From Romanomermis culicivorax (lineage: Eukaryota > Nematoda > Enoplea > Mermithida > Mermithidae), in the NCBI GenBank assembly GCA_963922205.1, contig CAWUHX010000316.1, forward strand, positions 124,001 through 188,000: DNA of 64,000 nucleotides, in the 5' to 3' direction. The notes beneath the pieces were generated by a model, which did not search any database, was not told where the DNA came from, and saw only the letters and a list, made by a program, of their open reading frames with translations. The translations under genes and the position numbers were made by a program. This document shows positions 23,701 through 36,100 of this stretch, one piece after another. The first letter of the stretch is position 1. Every line of letters begins with the position of its first letter.

Positions 23701-23866
23701 TTGCTTCATGCAGAAAGTAAACTTAAATTAGCACCAGCGAAAAGTGTCCTCTATGAACAGCTATTGAGTGGTGCTGGTCAAATTTATGATCCTACCAAAA
23801 ATCGTTTGAAGAGTGGTACTGTTAAAAAATTACTGTTTCTCAAGTATAATTTTGCTACCATTGCAG
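23701..23866 (+). pseudogene. hAT C-terminal dimerisation fragment
   Basis: Reads KLKLAPAKSVLYEQLLSGAG then RLKSGTVKKLLFLKYN, the typical hATC pattern. Interrupted at its end by the CAGTGTTTTTTTGTACAAG element. Confidence 0.75.
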
Positions 23867-24240
23867 TGTTTTTTTGTACAAGCCTCTTTGTACCTGTAAA
23901 AGGATCAGCCAAAAAGTCTTTGTACGAAGAAATTTTTTTTGTTCACTGAAAAAACCATGATCTTTTATGTATTTTTTTACAAAGTTTCTTCCTAATAGCA
24001 CTCGAGTTCCCGTCCTTCGTAATCATCTTAGAAATTAAGAAAATATACTCATAACTTTCATAAATCTGAAAAACTTAAATTTAAACCTGAAATTTCTGAA
24101 AATTAGTTCCATGATGCTTCTCAATTCAAACTCTGCTTCGTGTTTAAAATTTAAGTTGCAAAAAAGTTGGAGTAGATTTTGACGTTCTGAAATGGACCAA
24201 AATTCGCCTTTTCCGTACAGGAGGACCGCCAACTTTTTTG
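23864..24240. mobile_element. hairpin-word hAT-type element, GTACAAAG word, partial
   Basis: Starts CAGTGTTTTTTTGTACAAG within the hATC coding sequence. Matches 18,963-19,380 throughout (GTGTATTT, CACTCGAGTTC, AATATACTCATA). Right terminus unclear. Confidence 0.6.
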
Positions 24241-25103
24241 CCTTTACTGGAACTTTTTTCTCCAGGAAGCACTATTTGTTGAAAAATAGTATTGCAAAGA
24301 ATTATCTAATCCGGCGCGAAGCGCCGGAAAATTTTTGGTGTTTTCTAATACTGCAAAATTTTATGTGAATAATAATGAATAAAGATCCGATTATGACCGG
24401 ATCTTAATCATTTGCGCCTGTTACAGGCCCGTATTTAGAGGGGAGGGCAAAGGGGGAATTCCCCCTAAACTTTATTTAGAAAAAAATTTATTTTCAGCAA
24501 TATTATTGTGTATCACATACGATTCGAAAAGAAATCGAATGCTGCGAGAAGTCAGATATTTTTATAGAATTTGTCAGGAAGTATATATTTTTCAGCTACG
24601 AATTTCTTCCTAACAATGATGTAAAGATTAAATTAAGGATGTTATTGCTTTCTCCTGAAAGAAAAATTGCTTTCTCCTGAAAGAAAACGAAAATGAAAGT
24701 CACATCGCGTAAATTTCTGGCTGTAAAATTGGGCCGACAGTGTCAATTTTTCTGTTCAAATCAAACACCAAAAAGAGGAATTTCTGTTCCCAATATACCA
24801 TTGAATGAACAGAGTTAGTTAACAATTTATATTCATTCACCAATCATTGAAAATCTCAAAGTCTGTTTCGATAATACAAATGAACTACTCGAGTAGAATT
24901 CGCTCGCGTTCGAAACGAATTGAGTCGGCCCGATGCGCCGAGAAAGTCTTACATTTCGAATGCCTAAAATGACTAAAAATCAAAGAAATTTAGTCTTCGA
25001 CCACTAAAAAAATTTGTGCCAATTGGCACAAATGCTCAAAATTTTTTGTGCCATTCCAAATTTTTGTGTGCCAAAAACCATGTTGTGGCACAAAAAAACA
25101 CTG
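24240..25103. mobile_element. hairpin-word hAT-type element, GTGCCA word, partial
   Basis: Right end GTTGTGGCACAAAAAAACACTG with inner TTGTGCCAATTGGCACAAA hairpin. Body parallels 56,814-57,571. Includes a CCGGCGCGAAGCGCCGG hairpin near 24,312. At 24,431, CAGGCCCGTATTTAG may be the end of yet another inserted element. Confidence 0.6.
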
Positions 25104-25253
25104 ATCCATTCATAATTTTTTTTATTATTCTAGTGGGCGGTTAGAGAATGTCATTCTAGCTAATGGTTATAGCGTTTAATTATCAACAAATTATGGATAA
25201 ATGTTTGATTTTGTGTTGTTGATTGATATGCTTGATATGCTATATGCTATACA

Positions 25254-25463
25254 CAGGCCTGTAGGCAGGGGGGGGGGGTTGGGGGCCATGGTCCCCCCGA
25301 AATGTTTGAAGTGTTAAAAAAAGACGAAGGTAGGGAGGGACCTTTGGTTTTTTTCCAAGTCAAGTCAGAGAAAAGAAAGTCAAGTCAGAAATGCCAATTT
25401 TATGGTAATTTGTGTGAAAAAATGTGTGCCCCCCCCCGAAAAAAATTTCTGGCTACAGGCTTG
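25254..25463. mobile_element. 210-bp hAT-type MITE, CAGGCCTGTAGGCAG ends
   Basis: TIRs CAGGCCTGTAGGCAG / CTGGCTACAGGCTTG; flanks GCTATACA / GCTATTAG. G-run at one end, C-run at the other, and a CCATGG-centred palindrome. Confidence 0.65.
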
Positions 25464-26214
25464 GCTATTAGCTCTTTTAATTTTAAATAATTGTCAGAAT
25501 TTTCGGAATTTACCTCACCCCAACTGGTCATACCTCTTGCATTTGAGATTATGGTCAGGATTTTTTTTAGTCATTTTAGGGGCCTGAGCCCCTAAAAGTT
25601 TGGAAATCGCTCCTAAAATTTTAGGTCTAGGAGCCATTTTGGCTCCTAAAATTTTGACTTGTTTATTTAATCTTAGCAAATTATAGTAATTTTGAATCAA
25701 TTTTAAATTTAAGGTAAGTGTTTTACAGGCTCTAAAATCACGAAACACCAAAAATTTTCCAGTGCTTCGTGCCTGATCTCATTCAATAATTTTTCAAATT
25801 GTTCTGTCACTGTTTTTCTACAAATCAAGCTTTCTGGGGAAAAAAATTCTCGAAATAGGGAAAAAATACAGGGGTTCGACAAGGAAAAAATGAACTTTGG
25901 TGCATTTAAGGAGTCAGAATCTCAATATTTCCATGTTTTGTAACTATTGTTTTAAATGTGGAGCTGAGTTCGAATTCATGATCATAATGGAGGTGAGTTT
26001 CATAAATTTCAAGTTTAATTTGAATTTTTCAAACTTATGAAAGTATGAACATATTTTTTGATTTGTAAAATGATATACACATGTTTTCGAGCCTTGTATG
26101 CTCATTGAATAAGTTATCTTTAAATTGATTTTCCGGCATTTTAGAGTGTCAAAATCTGAAAAAAATTCATTGCGTAGCACCAGAAAGACATAGAAAACAA
26201 CCCTACACTTTTGA

Positions 26215-27837
26215 AAATTGAAAATTTATGGAATTTATTTTGATAAACACGGAACAGACTGTGAGGAGAACTTAAAGCTACTAAAGGAAGAGATCAACAG
26301 ATTCAAGGGTAATTTAGCCTCAAGTAAAACATCCTACTATGCAAGAGCTAAAATAATTGACACATATTTTTTATCAAAATTGTGGTATTCTTCCCTTTTT
26401 TGCAAAATTAGTTCAGATTTTTTAAAAATGATAGAAAAATTCACTGCAAATTTCATTTGGTCCAATAAATCAAATAGGAATCTTGTGGCTACTGCTAAGC
26501 TTAAACTACCTACATCAGTGGGGGGTTTGGGTTTGGCTGATATAGAGACAAAAGTTAGAGCAATGAGCTTAATGCTTCGAATTAGATGTCAGAAAAAGGA
26601 CTTTGGTAATATTTTTTGGTTCTTTATAGATAAGGTAAAAGATAAATCAAAACGACAATTGAGCAGAACCAGTGCCCCTGAATTATATAAGAGGATTAGA
26701 TTAGCAGAAATTGAATCAAAAATAGAATTATTGGATAATATGCAAATTGGGCTAAATAATCAAACTCTGAATTTGGATCAAATTTCTACAGAATTACTTT
26801 GTTTTCAACTAACAAAGGATAAAGTACAAAATTTAGAGCCAAAAATAACAAGATATTGGGAATTGAAATTGGGCGTAAATTCTAATGTAATAAAAAATCT
26901 TTTGAGTATAGGACCTGTGAAATTTGCTGACGGATATACAAGAAATTTGCATTTTTCTATAATTCATAGATTTTTACTTACAAGATCTAAAATCAATCAT
27001 ATGAGTCCAAGCTCAGATCGGAATTGTAAGTTCTGTTTAGCCTCAAATGTTGAGGAAAGAGAGGATGTTTTCCACGCATTAGTTACCTGTCCAAGAGTTT
27101 CAGAAATATGGGTAAAAATTGCACAAATTTTGAAGAAACTTGATAATAACTTTTCCTTAGAAATTGAAAACTTTATTTTTGGGGTAAAACCAAAATTTGT
27201 TTCCAAGGATAAAACCATACTAGCAAATTTATTCATACAAATTGCTCAAAAAAGTATCTGGCAAACAAGAATGACTTTTGAGAATAAAAGCGAACAAAAA
27301 GATCCTTGGGAAATTTTTAGAAAAAATTTCCAGGTTTATATTTTGAGACTTTACGATATATTAGAGTATAGGGTGTTGGAAAATTTTTTCCTCAAAAATA
27401 AAGTATGTAAGAAGAGTAGATATAAAATTTTAATAAATTTTTAAGGCCGTTCAGATCCTTGCGTTTCTTGAGGGAAAAAATTTTTTTGTATTATAGCGGT
27501 TTCAAAATATATATTGATTTTTCTATTTTCGCATTATTTTCGTATGTTTGAAAAATAAGGTTTCATCAAAATTTATTTCACACGTAAAATTACTGTAGTT
27601 TAATTGTCATTTATGTTTTTTCGCTTCATTTTTTTTCTCCGTTTGAATATTTTTAATTTTCAGGTAAGAATTATGTTATTTAGTTATAACGTTAATCCAG
27701 ATAAATTACATGCAAGTTTTTATATTGCTGGACATTATTGTATAGTATAAGTTTTTTTGTTATCGTCGCGGGCCGTAAGACCAGGCCTTTTTTGATACCC
27801 CCTCTTGGCCAATAAAGATATTTAATTCAAAAAAAAA
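26215..27837 (+). mobile_element. 5'-truncated non-LTR retrotransposon
   Basis: Holds the last 408 codons of an ORF2-like protein, a short 3' UTR with GTCGCGGGCCGTAAGACC, AATAAA at 27811-27816 and an A-run at 27829-27837. The 5' end falls inside the coding region; no TSD is evident. Confidence 0.85.
26218..27444 (+). pseudogene. L1/Tx1-like ORF2 C-terminal region
   Basis: An uninterrupted 408-codon frame starting after the reverse-transcriptase catalytic core. It has the thumb/connection region with SVGGLGLADIETK (the GGLGL motif common in LINE proteins) and a C-terminal C-x2-C-x12-H-x4-C knuckle (Cys270, Cys273, His286, Cys291). Such tails occur in L1- and Tx1-clade elements. No endonuclease or RT YxDD motif is present. 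The frame has no internal stops, suggesting a fairly recent insertion. No start codon of its own is expected. Confidence 0.8.
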
Positions 27838-28416
27838 TGAATCAGAAGGAAATGAACTCAAGTGCTATCTTGGAAGAAGGTTTGGACAAAAATAAACAAA
27901 ATATCATGTTTTTTTGCATAAAAAATTTTCTTTGCACAAATATTTCTCTGCCAATCTTTGTACATGTAGAAAGAAGCCTGTAACCGAAAACACTGGTTTG
28001 AAATCAAATTTTGAACAGTAATTTTTTTAACACTTATCAACTGGTTGTATATCTATGTATATATAATTGAATTATATAAGTTTCACAGCCCATTTTTTGA
28101 TATTCTTCAACTAAAAATTTTTGGCTCCCAAAATTTCAATTTGGTCCCTAAAAATTTAGGCCTAGGAGCCATTTGGATTTTGGTTTCCAAACCAAAAAAA
28201 GTCTGATTATGGTCTTTAAAAAGTTTCGACTCTCTTGAACATAAACTTGCATTTGGAAAAGAAAAGAAAGTATTATCAGTATAGGACAATGGCAGAAGTT
28301 TTGGTACTTATGCAGTTTTGTGAATCCTGAAATTTTTGCTAGTTTTTTAACGTGTAAGGCATATACAGCATATAGATATAGGCAATGCAGACTGGCTAGT
28401 TTTTTAAAGTCCAACG

Positions 28417-28857
28417 CATACATGTAACGGAGCTCCGAGGTCTGGGGGGGGGGGGGTTGGAGCACTTTTTTGGGGCCGGGGGTCAGTAATTCCCAAAATT
28501 TTGGGGGGAGGGGTCCCTAAAGGAAAAAAAATTCGATTTTTTTCCATGAAAAATGTCCGAAAAACGGTTTGAAAAGTAGTAATTTTTGTCTAAAAAATGA
28601 TAAAATATGTACTTATGGCGCGAAGCGCCGAAAAAATTGACGTTTTTGACCATTTTTTGTTCAAAAATTGACATTTTTCATGGAAAAAATGACATTTTTC
28701 AGTATTTTTCTGGATAAAACTATGGGGGTCCCTAGGGCTACCATATGGCTAGCCATAGGATTGGAAAATCCTGGGGGGTCGCCCAATGGCTAGCCATATG
28801 GTCGACGATTTCTGGGGGGGGGGTTCCCATAGCACTTCCCCCCCAATTACATGTATG
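28417..28857. mobile_element. complete CATACATGTA MITE
   Basis: 441 bp, ends CATACATGTAACGG and AATTACATGTATG, perfect 8-bp TSD GTCCAACG (28409-28416, 28858-28865). Contains ATGGCGCGAAGCGCCG and two CCATATGG/GCTAGC palindromes. Reference copy for this family. Confidence 0.92.
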
Positions 28858-28989
28858 GTCCAACGTATACAGTGCGCTTCATAATTTCGGTGAAGGAGGT
28901 TCCATGAGAGTATAGAGTTTCTAAGTAAAAATGGGTTACACAATGAGATTCAGCATCCACTTTTGTATGGAGAAAGTTCGATTTGAGTC

Positions 28990-30110
28990 TGATCAGTAAT
29001 GTCTAAGCTCGGGATTCAGATTTAGTCAGAGAGACTGATCAAATTATTGCCGTTGCTTGGCGAATAGCGATGGAAGCGGGTGCATCATTTTTAAATTGAT
29101 ATTGGATCGCTAGATGCTTGAAACAAATGCCAAAATAAGTTACTGATGATTGGAAGAATGCTTGATTGACAGATCAAATGCTGGAAGGCCTGTACAACTT
29201 TCACAGGTGTTCAAAGCAGAGGTCCCCAAGGTCAGATTTTTTAGGTAACGGGTAAAGTTGAAAATTCGAGGGGGTAGTGAAGCTAAACATCCATTACACG
29301 TCATTTTGTCTCAAAATTATTTAAACAGTGATCAATTTCAAGGACTCAAGGTAGGGCTAATACCCCCCTCATACCTCTTCTTATGGGGCAGTCTTGTCCG
29401 AAGACATCATTTCTGGAGCCAAAAGTAAGCAACATCAAAGTTTTCGTCAAGTGGCCCAAGAGATTTTGGGAAGAAGAGGCAAGCCTCATTCAAGTTCAAG
29501 TGCTTAGTGATTTCGATTTGAGTCTGGCGTTCATCCATTTCGACTTATAGCAAAGCCCTTGAAAACTGAGACTCACATTTCAGATTGACTTTGATTGGCC
29601 AATGAGATGGCAGGAATGGATCAAGCTGATTTTCTCTCCTTTGTATTTCGGACATATTTTTTGTTTATGTAATTCAGAAGCCAAATTATCGAAATCATTG
29701 GGTATGGGTCTCGAGTGTTGACGAATTTGAGGATCATGAACATTATTGACAAATGGTTTCACATCCTGCTTGCATTGGATTGTTTCTCATTTTCACAGCA
29801 AAGCGGATGTAGGTGGTGAAAGAAGGAGGTCAATCATGGTCTCGTTTCTGAAAAGTTATCCTTGAACAAAACGTTGTTCCGTTTTAGGCTGATCCACAAA
29901 ACATAATTTCTCTTGGGAAACCACGTTTGTTCACAAGGAAGCCCTTTGCATTCGAGCAAATTTGACTCCAGTTTTGTTTCGAAACAGTGGCATTCTATTT
30001 TGGGGCAATGACATGTGGCTGGGAAATTCACTGTATCTTGATCCGGCGGAACAAATTGGCCCTAGTCATACGTTCCCACGGTCAGGTGCGTCAAGCTATT
30101 GGAAATTCCA
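28990..30110 (+). pseudogene. possible Tc1/mariner (IS630)-type transposase relic
   Basis: Conceptual translation in shifting + frames gives VIQKPNYRNHWVWVSS, resembling the region after the first catalytic Asp in IS630-type transposases, plus ECLIDRSNAGRP upstream. Heavily degraded; only a hint. Confidence 0.3.
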
Positions 30111-30820
30111 AAATATGATGTATAGTTAATTTTATGAAGAGGGAGCAAAAAATAGGAAAAAACGGCACAATGAAATAGATTTAGAGGAGGCTGACAATGA
30201 CAAGTTTACATATTTACCAGAAAGTACGATATTTCAGAGTAGTTTGGGGTAAATGTTATTGTTTTTATACATTATTGTGAAACCTACAGTCCCTTTAGTA
30301 AACCTTTTATTTATCAAACAATGCAGGATTTAAATTTAAGGAGGGTGACAAATGTATACCTCTCACACTAAAAAATAGAATTGTCTACAATCACAGACAA
30401 ATGCTGCAAGGTTGTTGAATTTCTTCAAAAGGCTATATAGTAACATGTTTCCCTAAAAGTGCTGGTAAAGCGTATTGTCCGGACAATATAAAGAGTGAAA
30501 TCATTTTTAGAGGATACTCCACAGAAGAACACTTTTTTAATAATGTGAAATAGATAGAAAAAAATTTCTTCTGAAAAAGGCTAGATTACGGATTTTTATT
30601 TTCTCTATTCACAAGTGTACTTGTATGATTTTTTTATAATCTGCTAGTAAGTTTCTTCTTTCCATTGTTCTACAATTACAATTTATCTTTTGCTCAAAAA
30701 TTGGCTATAGTAAATTTTGGCTGAAGCCTCAGGGTATAGTAATCCAATACCAATACCCTATGGGAAAGTATGGCCTCCTTATTTAATTAAAATTTTGAAG
30801 GCGCGTTGTTTTCAGTGTCA
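30110..30820. other. intergenic, no gene seen
   Basis: AT-rich; a short acidic frame near 30,160-30,250 has no family features. No repeat ends recognised. Confidence 0.35.
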
Positions 30821-30827
30821 TGGAATC

Positions 30828-31830
30828 AGTGTTTTCATCTGAAACCGCCTTTCTGCACAGTGCAGGAAAGCCAAAAAAAGTTTCAATGGGCAAGGGGGTC
30901 AAGATTTTTTCCCCATTTTCCCGAAGTAATTTTTTCACTTAAAAATCCTCATAGATGCTTTATTTATGTTTTTGAGCTTTTTCGCATCTTCTGATGTTTT
31001 TTAGAGCCATTAATTCATTAAAATTGAGGGGAAATTGAAATTTTCAAGTTTGATCAAAGTCTAATCTACAAGCATTGTGGAACAAATTTTAAAGCAAACT
31101 ATCCAGAAGCATAATGACTTTGAATTACATGATAAATTGATGGTTAGGTCCACTATGATGATGAGTAAAGTGATAGCCCAAAAAAGATATTAATCTGCGT
31201 CAGAAAAATTTTTAGGGTATTGACATTATGCGATGCTAGAAAATCAATGTTCCGAACATTTATTTAAATAATTAAATTCCAATTTAGTGTTGAAAAGTCA
31301 CAATTTCTAGAATTTTATTATTTGAACAATTTTAGAATCAGTAATTTATTCGTAAACCCATATGAATTTTGCCGGAAAGATACGAGTAAGAAGAGTAGAA
31401 ATTTCCGAAAACTATTTCCATGAAGCTTTCGAATTGATTTTACATTAAGAAAGGAATAATAGTTTAGAGACTCGACGTATTGATCTTTCTCAAAAAATGC
31501 ATCAAGGAAAAAAATGTGAATCTTCATTAAATATCAAGATAAAATATTGAAGATTAGCAATTAAAGCACGAGACAATACGTTAAAAATGATGAAAACTAT
31601 CATAGATTAAGTGATAAGTGAAGGTAGACATGCTAAAAGTGGGGCCTGAGCTAGGTGATAACTAATAAGGATTATTAAAGTTATTACCGGCGCGAAGCAC
31701 CGGAAAATTTTGAGATTAGGATCTCCTAAAATGCATCTTTTCTGTATCTCAAAATTTTCTTTCCCAAATGGGGAAAGAGCTCAAAATTTTTCCCTTTTCC
31801 AAATTTTTTCCCCTATTTTGATAAAGTCAA
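30828..31830. mobile_element. hairpin-word hAT-type element, mosaic ends
   Basis: Left end CAGTGTTTTCATCTG with CTTTCTGCACAGTGCAGG words. Right side carries TTTCCCAAATGGGGAAA and TTTTTTCCCC words instead, so the two ends carry different words. Body is the shared ~1-kb family in reverse orientation (TGATGAGTAAAGTGATAGCC, ACCGGCGCGAAGCACCGG). Confidence 0.65.
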
Positions 31831-31899
31831 AACAAAATTACGACGATTCGCCTTTTTTGAATCAAACTGGCAACAGAGAATCCTCCAGTCTACCACCAC

Positions 31900-32499
31900 C
31901 AAAGTGACTTGGTATTATATATATCCATATGTGTGCCCTTAGCTAGCAGTCATTCTCCGTCTGTAAGTGATAAATGAATATCACCGACGTATTTTTTGGT
32001 CTTATTACTTATATACATGCTTGCACCCACGTAGCCGGTATCATGTCTACCTTCACTCATCAGTTAGTAAAACTTTACTCATACATTTTTGTGTTTGAAA
32101 ATGGTACTAAAAATTTATCAGATTTTATCTGGGAATAATGCGTACATTAGTTTATTTTTTCAGCATCTTTGCATATCAGAATCCAGAAAAATATCTAAGA
32201 GTTCTCAAAGAAAATCTTAAAAGATTGCATGCACCCCGTATGGTTTTCTCTACATTAATGACCCATCTTCTCCTAGATTGAGGTGTAGTAATTATTCATC
32301 GATGATCAAACTGAAAACTTTGAAAAACATAAGTTTCAGATCTTTTTTTACTATTCGAATTACTCGTAGATTTGCATTTTTTGGACATAATTATTTATTC
32401 TATGTATTCACTGTTTTTCCTCAAATCAGAGTTTCTGGAAAGCTTCAGAAAATTTTGTTTGTGCTGGTGCCCAAGCGCAGTCGGCTCTAGAAAAAAGAT
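31900..32499. other. upstream of REEP, no gene seen
   Basis: AT-rich without TIRs or coding signature. A small (AT)n run near 31,915. Confidence 0.35.
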
Positions 32500-32858
32500 T
32501 TATCGTTCGAAAAATTACTGACCAAAAATTTCGGGCATTATTATTGTTGTGAATCAGCCCTTGATTGTTAATGATGTTCACGCATTTCGCGAGGTTTAAT
32601 AGTAAATCGGAAAGATAATCCTTTTAGTCGATGGCTTTTTAGATCTTTACAGCGTTAAAAACGTAAAAGTCGAGTAAAAATTAACATTAGAGCGTCTAGT
32701 CTGGAAGCAAATTTGTTTTTAATTTTTACGAAGTTTGGAATATTTCCTCGTCATTACATCTTCATAAAAGACTTTATAAAATTTTGACTTTCTTCTCAGC
32801 AGTTTTAGACGAAAATAAGTTGGTGGCGGTCGAAAGCGGGTTTTCATTCCAAGAAATT
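32500..32858 (+). promoter_or_regulatory. REEP 5' region with candidate leader acceptor
   Basis: No recognisable repeat in this stretch. A pyrimidine-rich acceptor (CTTTCTTCTCAG) ends at 32799, 59 nt before the ATG. It could join a 5' non-coding exon or, if the animal uses spliced leaders, be a trans-splice site. No TATA box is identifiable with confidence. Confidence 0.4.
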
Positions 32859-33108
32859 ATGGTTTCGGCGCTTATTTCCCGGGTTTTAATTTTGACCATT
32901 GGCACATTGTATCCAGCGTACAAGTCGTACAAAGGCGTCAAATCCCGAAATGTTCGCGAATACGTCAAATGGATGATGTATTGGATAATTTTTGCGTTTT
33001 ATTTGTGCGTTGAAGCTTTAACCGATATTTTCGTTGCTTTTTGGTTGCCCCTTTACTACGAAATTAAAATTATCTTCGTTATTTGGCTTCTATCTCCGTA
33101 TACTAAAG
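32859..33108 (+). CDS. REEP: REEP exon 1: TB2/DP1/HVA22 domain
   Basis: Starts at ATG and ends AAAG|GTAAAA in phase 1. Carries most of the hydrophobic hairpin domain. Confidence 0.92.
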
Positions 33109-36100
33109 GTAAAAAATATGCTGGAAAAAATGCAATCTTAGGTAGAAATTATGATTCGAAATGTTTTATTCTATCCCTTCACACCATTCAGATTTTCGAC
33201 TAAGCAAAAGTTTGATGAGTGTGTTTTTGAGGAAAATTTTTAGTTGAAAAAGAACTATATGATATGAGAACTTTTTGGCCTCAAAGCATATCACCTCTAT
33301 TTTTTTCTGGTAACAATAAATCAGAATTTGAGAATGTTTCTATCTAATATTTGCAACTTGGGGGATTTTTCATTCTTTGTTAGTCTAATTTGTTCTTTTT
33401 GCTGTTTCGTTTTCTTAGGTGCTTCGTTGTTATATCGCAAATTTGTTCACCCGTTTTTGTTAAAACACGAAAAAGAAATCGATTTATATCTCGAACAAGC
33501 GAAAAAGGAGAGTTATGCTCGGGTCGTCCGATTGGGAAACAAGGGTATCAATTACGCCAAGGAAGCTGTGGCCACAGCTGCTCTAAAAAGTAAACGAAGC
33601 GTCGGAAATATTATAATACATTGTCATTGAATTTTTAATAATATTGAAGCCAAATAAAATTTAATAAAATGGAATATTTTGAGAAACTCGCCTTATTAAA
33701 ATAATTATTGAAAATTTTTTAGAAAACAATCATTTTTTCGAAATAGTAAAATAATGAAACAAATGTCTTTGATTTTTGTAAAAGAACATAATGCGCTTTA
33801 ATAACGATCGAGAATTCTAATATTTAGTAATTTTTTAGGTCACGAACATATCGTTGGTCAAATACGCAAAACTGTTAGCCTTAACGATGTCAACGAACCT
33901 CAATTGGACGACAATCATTTGCAAAATGCTTTGCAGTATAATCGTGTGGACGAAGACGAAGTGGACAGATTCGATTTGCCACCCGGCGTGACTGTAACTT
34001 CTTCCTTGCGGGTGAAACGTTCTAAGACGGCTAAACAAAGGCCGGCGTTGACCGATATGCGACGATTGAGAACTCAAAACAGGTAAAGTTCGAATGAATT
34101 ATTTTTTGTTCTTTTTAGACGAATATTAAGTGTGGTGAATATAGACTTATCCCGCGACAGAAATATATAACATACCATCGAGTGGGTTGGCTTGAGCCAG
34201 CGGGATGACTTGAACCACTTGTATGGAATTTTGTTTTTATAGCTTTTGTTGTTGCATGGGATCTTCTCTAAAATTTTACCACCACATTTTTTAAATATTT
34301 GATAAACATATCGGTCGCATCTCAGGCTTAGGTTTAGGCTTAGTGTTTATGATGTAAAATTAGTAAAATACCATGGCGGTGAAATTGTAGACAAGGTCCG
34401 TTGCATGCATGTTACGCACTTGTTATTGCAAATTAAATGTTTTTAGTTGTTTTTTGCTCATTCCGGTGGTAACAGTGTGTTTATTCAATGCTGCATACTT
34501 TGTCCGAAATTTACTTACAATTGGGATGCGCTTTTTTACCCGAAATAGGGGTGCTTAACTTCTGCTTCTATAACACTAACTGTTCACATTCAGCGTTCCC
34601 ACCATTTTTACATGTGAGGCTCTTGTAATGCGTACATTTTCAGAAAAAACTTTAAAATCAAAACTTGCTCATTTCGGGGAAATCTTTGTGACTCATTTTA
34701 CCCTGTTAAGTTTGTGGATAATGGGATGAGTGAGGCCATCTGTATTTTTGGTCTTAACTTATCTATGCGTAATTATAAGCAAAAATTAGGCACTAGAAGT
34801 TTACAAGGATTGGGCAGATGATGATTACAGAAGGCCGTTAATTTGTTTCATGTTCCATTGGATCCAGAAAGAGTAAGGACAGTTCTCAATAAGCCCACTA
34901 GTGCAGAAACTCCAGCTGATTCATCTTTCCGAGAATATCAGGGTTCATAAACAACCTGGAAAACCTGGAAAACACAGGGAATTTTTTTTCAGGTCTCGAA
35001 AACCTGGAAAACACAGGGAATTTTGTGGAAAAATAAATATTTTGTGTTGAAAAGTAGAGGATAATCGTCAAATTTTTTTGCCGCGTTGCGGCGAGTTTTC
35101 TTATTCGACTATGCACATTGAAAGTGAAATTGCTTAAAATCATCGAGTATTTGAGATTGTTTTTTTTAGTTTTTCAACTTCAACTTCCAATTTAGCCTTT
35201 AAATTATTATGTCAAAGTCAACGTTTCAATTGGATTGTAAGGGTAATATTCGAGAAAACATTCAAACTCCTCATTTATGCCAGAAAATTGGAGACTAATC
35301 AACAAAATGTTTTCGGCTATATAGAGCATTCATATTTGCGAGCGAAAAAAAATCGAGTCTGGTCAGGGTTTTTTTAGGTTAATTAGGAATGGCTTCTAAA
35401 AACTCTGAGTGACTCCTAAAAATTTAGGCGCACAAGCCAACATGACTTATAAAAATTAGAGCCTAACGACCCTTTTGATTGGGTGAGTTTCCTGTCCGGA
35501 GATGCATTCTTATGCGTTTTTGAGAAAGCATATCGAAAATTTTCCGGCGCTTCGCGCCGGATTTCAAATCACTTATGATTCTTGTTATCATTTCTGTTGC
35601 GCGGTTGGAAAATGTCGGCCTAGTTTACGCTGGTTTATAGCTTTTAAACATCAGCATGTTATGGATGAATGTTTGACCTTGTATTGTTTTTTCACATATT
35701 TGACTAAAACCTAGATTTCTCTAGATTATTTCCACAAAATGATTTTGTGGTTCTTTAGAATTTTCGACTTTCTTGAAGATCACTTTTTGCATTGGGAAAA
35801 TGATTAAGCGTGGGGCAATAGCAGAGGTTCTTCTGTCTGAAAAAGTCATTCAATTCATTGCTGTTGCCTAATTTTTGAATTTTAGTTTGCCTGACTGAAA
35901 ACATGTTGAATTCACTGAAAAATTAGACTTTTCAGGCAGGAAATAGATATTAAAAATAGTCATTTTCCAACGATATAGAATATCAAAATCCAAATTTTTT
36001 CCGATGCTCTGCACCGCATTAATTACCGATCGATATCCGAGTCCAAAGTAAAATATCTATCACACTTTTTTATGGTTTATACCAGTGTTTTTTTTTCACT

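Larger units (their letters stand above)
22952..23866 (+). mobile_element. hAT transposon relic with GGATCC arrays
   Basis: Left end TAGGGATGGGCCGGATCG, then an array of GGATCC hexamers in three clusters separated by ~35-bp AT spacers (22,985-23,115). Then a BED zinc finger (23,342-23,527) and a C-terminal dimerisation fragment (23,701-23,866). The central transposase is deleted. The right end is lost to the insertion starting at 23,864. Confidence 0.75.
25556..28205. mobile_element. DNA transposon carrying a LINE insertion
   Basis: Ends CAGGATTTTTTTTAG and CCAAAAAAAGTCTG with perfect 8-bp TSD ATTATGGT (25548-25555, 28206-28213). Subterminal CTAGGAGCCATTT / GGCTCCTAAAATTT words are present at both ends. 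hAT-type by TSD. The middle is occupied by the LINE at 26.2-27.84 kb. Confidence 0.8.
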
